Below, piece by piece: positions 5,231 to 7,576 of a stretch of 7,576 bases of DNA. The notes below the pieces were generated by a model, which saw only the letters and a list, made by a program, of their open reading frames with translations, made no database searches and was not told the origin of the DNA. The translations under genes were made by a program, and so were the position numbers. The stretch comes from DASXMT01 sp035569695 (lineage in GTDB: Bacteria; Actinomycetota; Acidimicrobiia; Acidimicrobiales; RAAP-2): positions 1 to 7,576 of the forward strand of contig DATMMO010000003.1 in assembly GCA_035569695.1 (NCBI GenBank). Direction: 5' to 3'. The stretch's first letter is position 1. The number at the start of each line of letters is the position of its first letter.

Positions 5231-7576
5231 GTGGCAACGGGGCGGGAAATCAGCATTCAGTCCGGGGCCTGGCGCGCCATGCTGGTCGCAGCGGTAGCGA
5301 CCATGAGTGCAATTGCGCTCGGGGTCCCCGCCGGAGCCACGACGCCAACCCCAGCTGCGCAAATCACAACGACAACGACGACGAGTCCAGTCGCAACACC
5401 GACGACAACTGCGCCAACACCAGCGACAACTGCGCCAACACCACCGACGACCCCAACGACAGCGCCCACCCGACCGGCGACACCCGCTGTAGTCCCAACA
5501 CCGACGTGTGGTGACGGCAGCGTTCTCCCGTCGTCGGGCAGCCAACTGGCACCGAACGCCGACCTCACAACTGGCCAGTGCCTCACCTCGCCGAACGATC
5601 AGTACGAGCTGATCATGCAGGCCGATTGCAACCTTGTCCTCTACACCTGGTCGGGCATCCCGATCTGGTCGTCGGGGACCGATGAGGGGGACAACCCTCC
5701 GGCTGGGACCAACCCCGGCCCGTACTCCGGGTGCTACACAGTCATGCAGACCGACGGGAACCTCGTGGTGTACAGCACCGCTGACATCTACCAGTCCGTC
5801 CGAGCGCTCTACAGCTCCAACACCGCCTCCTATCCCGGGAGCAGCGCCGACCTGCAGAACGACGGCAACTTCGTGATCTACACGAGCAGCGGCCTGCCCG
5901 TATGGGCCTCTGGCACCGCCGGAGTCCGGCCGTCTTCCTATCCCGCTCCGGCCTGCATCGGGGCGAGTCTCACGGCCGTCCTCGGTCAGGGTCAGAGCAC
6001 GCTGGGTCAGAACCAGGCCCTTTGCGTCCAAAGCTCGACGGGCTCGGGAAGCTACGAGCTGATCATGCAGACCGACGGGAACCTGGTGCTCTACAGCACC
6101 CAGAGCGGAACGAGCCGACCCATCTGGGCGTCCCAAACGCCAGGACAGACCAATGCCTCCGCCGTGATCTACGGCTGCAATCTCTCCGTGGGCACCTGGC
6201 AGAGCAACACCAACGGTGCGCAGTACGCCAACTCCATCGACGCCGACGGCACTCAGCTGGTCCTCGATTCGAACGGCAATGTACAAGTGCTCTGCCAGAC
6301 CACCGGCGAGGGGTCCTTCACCGCCCATGGAGGCTGGCAGTCCGGCAGCGATGGGACCAACTACACGTTGCTCTTGCAAGCGAGCTGCCCGTCGATCCCG
6401 ACCCTGGTCTGCGCCAGCACCGTCACCTCACCCGACGGCACCTATCAGCTGATCATGCAGACCGATGGCAACCTGGTCATTTACTACAAGCCCGGGACGC
6501 CGCAGGCTCTTCAGTTGTGGTCGAGCGGAACCAGCGGAAATCCCGGTGCCGTTGCGGTCATGCAGACCGATGGCAACCTGGTCGTCTACGACAACGGGAC
6601 GGCATTGTGGGCCGCCGGCAGCGTGGCGGCCAACCCGACCCTGTCGCTCGGCAACGATGGCAACCTCGTCGTCTGGGGATCGAACAGCGGTGGCGCTTAC
6701 GCCGCCTGGGCATCCCACAGCGGCAACATCCTGGGATCGCAACTGACCAGTGGCGACACCTTGCAGCCGGGTCAGGCTCTCATTTCCCCGAGCGGTCAGT
6801 ACCGACTGGTGATGGGCACAAATGGTGCGGCCGAGGTCGTCCAAACCAACATCATGAACAACCAGACCTACCAGTGTCCCACATGGGCGGCGCCGGGGAT
6901 GGTCCTCGGGGTCACGGGCGGCTTCAATCCCCCCCTCCAGGCCAACTCCTATCTGCAGCTCACCACCACCGGTGACTTGGTCATCTGGCCTCCCGGCCAG
7001 ACCTCGGGGAGCCATGTCTGGTCGGCGGGGACATCGGGAGCGACGGCGCTGACCTTGCAGAACGACGGCGATCTGGTGCTCACAGCCGCCTCCGGCCAGC
7101 AGGTGTGGTCCTCCAACACCAGTGGTAACGGCACAGGGATGCTCTGTACCGGCAGCGTGCTCGCTACCGGCCAGGAGCTCTGGGCCGTGACCCAGCTGAA
7201 CCAGCCCAGGCCCGTCCTGGTCATGTCGACCGACTGCAACCTGGCCCTCTATCTCAACGGCACCGCCGAATGGAGCTCGAACACGGACAAGGGGGACAGC
7301 CCTCCGGCTGGGACCAACCCCGCCAGCCCCTACTACGGTTGCTACGCCGTGATGCAAACCGACGGCAACCTGGTGGTCTATACAGGCGCTGGCGGTGTGC
7401 TGTGGGCGTCCGGCACGAGCCAGTCGACGCAACCGCTCAATCCACCGTCGGTTCCCGGACCCTATGCGGCCGTCATCGGCTACGACACCAGCGCAACCGG
7501 GAACCACAACGGCTTCGTCGTCGACGTCACCACTTCCGGCGGCGAGGTCCTCGGGACGCCGAGCCCAACCAAGGAC
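5231..7576 (+). CDS. Secreted multi-module bulb-type (B-lectin) protein, partial at 3' end
   Basis: This frame is open for 782 codons from GTG 5231 to the window edge with no stop, so the 3' end is missing. Residues 1-36 form a signal peptide: Arg5 and Arg15, a hydrophobic core at 17-33, and an A-G-A cleavage site at 34-36. Residues 37-92 are a Thr/Pro/Ala linker, probably glycosylated. From Cys93 onward there are about five bulb-type lectin modules with the mannose-binding motif QxDxNxVxY. Good copies begin at residues 130, 173, 209, 280, 410, 445 and 709. Degenerate copies are at 347, 474, 529, 578, 610 and 666. Most repeats end in a W-(A/S)-S-(G/N)-T turn typical of the fold. Sequence after about 745 (YAAVIGYDTSATG) is no longer lectin-like and may open another domain. 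An in-frame TGA at 5186 limits upstream starts; GTG 5231 gives a proper signal peptide, whereas ATG 5279 would lack the charged start. It probably binds extracellular or cell-surface mannose-type glycans. Confidence 0.88.
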   Translation, partial: MATGREISIQSGAWRAMLVAAVATMSAIALGVPAGATTPTPAAQITTTTTTSPVATPTTTAPTPATTAPTPPTTPTTAPTRPATPAVVPTPTCGDGSVLPSSGSQLAPNADLTTGQCLTSPNDQYELIMQADCNLVLYTWSGIPIWSSGTDEGDNPPAGTNPGPYSGCYTVMQTDGNLVVYSTADIYQSVRALYSSNTASYPGSSADLQNDGNFVIYTSSGLPVWASGTAGVRPSSYPAPACIGASLTAVLGQGQSTLGQNQALCVQSSTGSGSYELIMQTDGNLVLYSTQSGTSRPIWASQTPGQTNASAVIYGCNLSVGTWQSNTNGAQYANSIDADGTQLVLDSNGNVQVLCQTTGEGSFTAHGGWQSGSDGTNYTLLLQASCPSIPTLVCASTVTSPDGTYQLIMQTDGNLVIYYKPGTPQALQLWSSGTSGNPGAVAVMQTDGNLVVYDNGTALWAAGSVAANPTLSLGNDGNLVVWGSNSGGAYAAWASHSGNILGSQLTSGDTLQPGQALISPSGQYRLVMGTNGAAEVVQTNIMNNQTYQCPTWAAPGMVLGVTGGFNPPLQANSYLQLTTTGDLVIWPPGQTSGSHVWSAGTSGATALTLQNDGDLVLTAASGQQVWSSNTSGNGTGMLCTGSVLATGQELWAVTQLNQPRPVLVMSTDCNLALYLNGTAEWSSNTDKGDSPPAGTNPASPYYGCYAVMQTDGNLVVYTGAGGVLWASGTSQSTQPLNPPSVPGPYAAVIGYDTSATGNHNGFVVDVTTSGGEVLGTPSPTKD
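5686..5716 (+). repeat. Direct repeat copy 1 within the lectin gene
   Basis: This 31-base stretch recurs at 7291-7321 with a single mismatch (A/G at the eighth to ninth codon-equivalent area). It encodes the G-D-x-P-P-A-G-T-N-P loop joining the first and second repeats of the first lectin module. Confidence 0.8.
6453..6478 (+). repeat. Lectin motif DNA repeat, identical to 6558-6583
   Basis: These 26 bases encode the MQTDGNLV core of a B-lectin repeat and recur without change at 6558-6583, 105 bases (35 codons) downstream. The same core recurs with a few silent changes near 5742, 6063 and 7350. Such identity at DNA level within an old fold suggests recent tandem duplication or gene conversion between repeats. 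Confidence 0.75.
7291..7321 (+). repeat. Direct repeat copy 2 within the lectin gene
   Basis: This is the second copy of the 31-base repeat at 5686-5716, encoding GDSPPAGTNP in the last lectin module. It is flanked at equal distance by matching DCNL and YxVMQTDGNLVVY motifs, so it marks duplication of a whole module and not only this short stretch. Confidence 0.8.

Noticed and set aside
4883..6379. 498-codon open frame on the minus strand
   Set aside because: It lies opposite the lectin gene and the SDR fragment. Its translation is low-complexity (Arg/Gly/Trp runs, repeated VGLHDQL) and mirrors the lectin repeats on the other strand; it has no family resemblance.
5902..6975. 357-codon plus-strand frame inside the lectin gene
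   Set aside because: It is an out-of-frame reading of the same repeats, rich in Arg and His. The frame from 5231 gives a signal peptide and lectin motifs.
5615..7383. Regular DNA repeats that might suggest a CRISPR array
   Set aside because: The repeats are in frame, encode B-lectin motifs, vary in sequence and spacing, and sit within one open frame.
6428..7507. 359-codon open frame on the minus strand
   Set aside because: It is antisense to the lectin repeats. Its repeated VAIGLHD pattern is the reverse complement of the MQTDGNLV cores.

Overview
The window is GC-rich DNA with GTG starts, a leaderless-type promoter and a secreted Thr/Pro-rich lectin protein. Together these suggest an actinobacterium (Actinomycetota). 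A lineage such as Acidimicrobiia is only a guess from the style of the proteins. The layout is accessory-like: three sizeable genes are separated by the remains of at least three broken ones.

Left part (about 164-2791, + strand): one long gene for a membrane-bound multicopper oxidase. Two DoxX-like four-helix membrane units, which look like an internal duplication, are followed by a lipobox-like segment. A complete three-cupredoxin oxidase with all four copper-ligand motifs comes after that. This fusion is the most unusual protein here. It suggests an oxidase held at the outer face of the membrane and perhaps coupled to a membrane electron donor, though the substrate cannot be read from the sequence.

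Middle (2792-5230): a gene graveyard around one intact gene. Just after the oxidase lies the 5' part of a secreted GH5-type glycoside hydrolase (+), with a 1-base frameshift and an abrupt end. It runs head-on into the 5' part of an IS-type transposase (-), itself broken by stops and frameshifts. About 350 bases with no recognised gene follow. Next is an intact, divergent CaCA-family cation exchanger (3878-4846, -). Then comes an internal fragment of a short-chain dehydrogenase (-) that has lost both its cofactor-binding start and its Tyr/Lys catalytic end.

Right part (5231-7576, + strand): a large secreted protein, open to the edge of the window with no stop codon. It has a signal peptide, a Thr/Pro-rich linker and about five bulb-type (B-lectin) modules carrying repeated QxDxNxVxY motifs. 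It probably binds mannose-type glycans outside the cell. Its start fits a leaderless transcript. No operon links the three intact genes, and each appears to be transcribed on its own.
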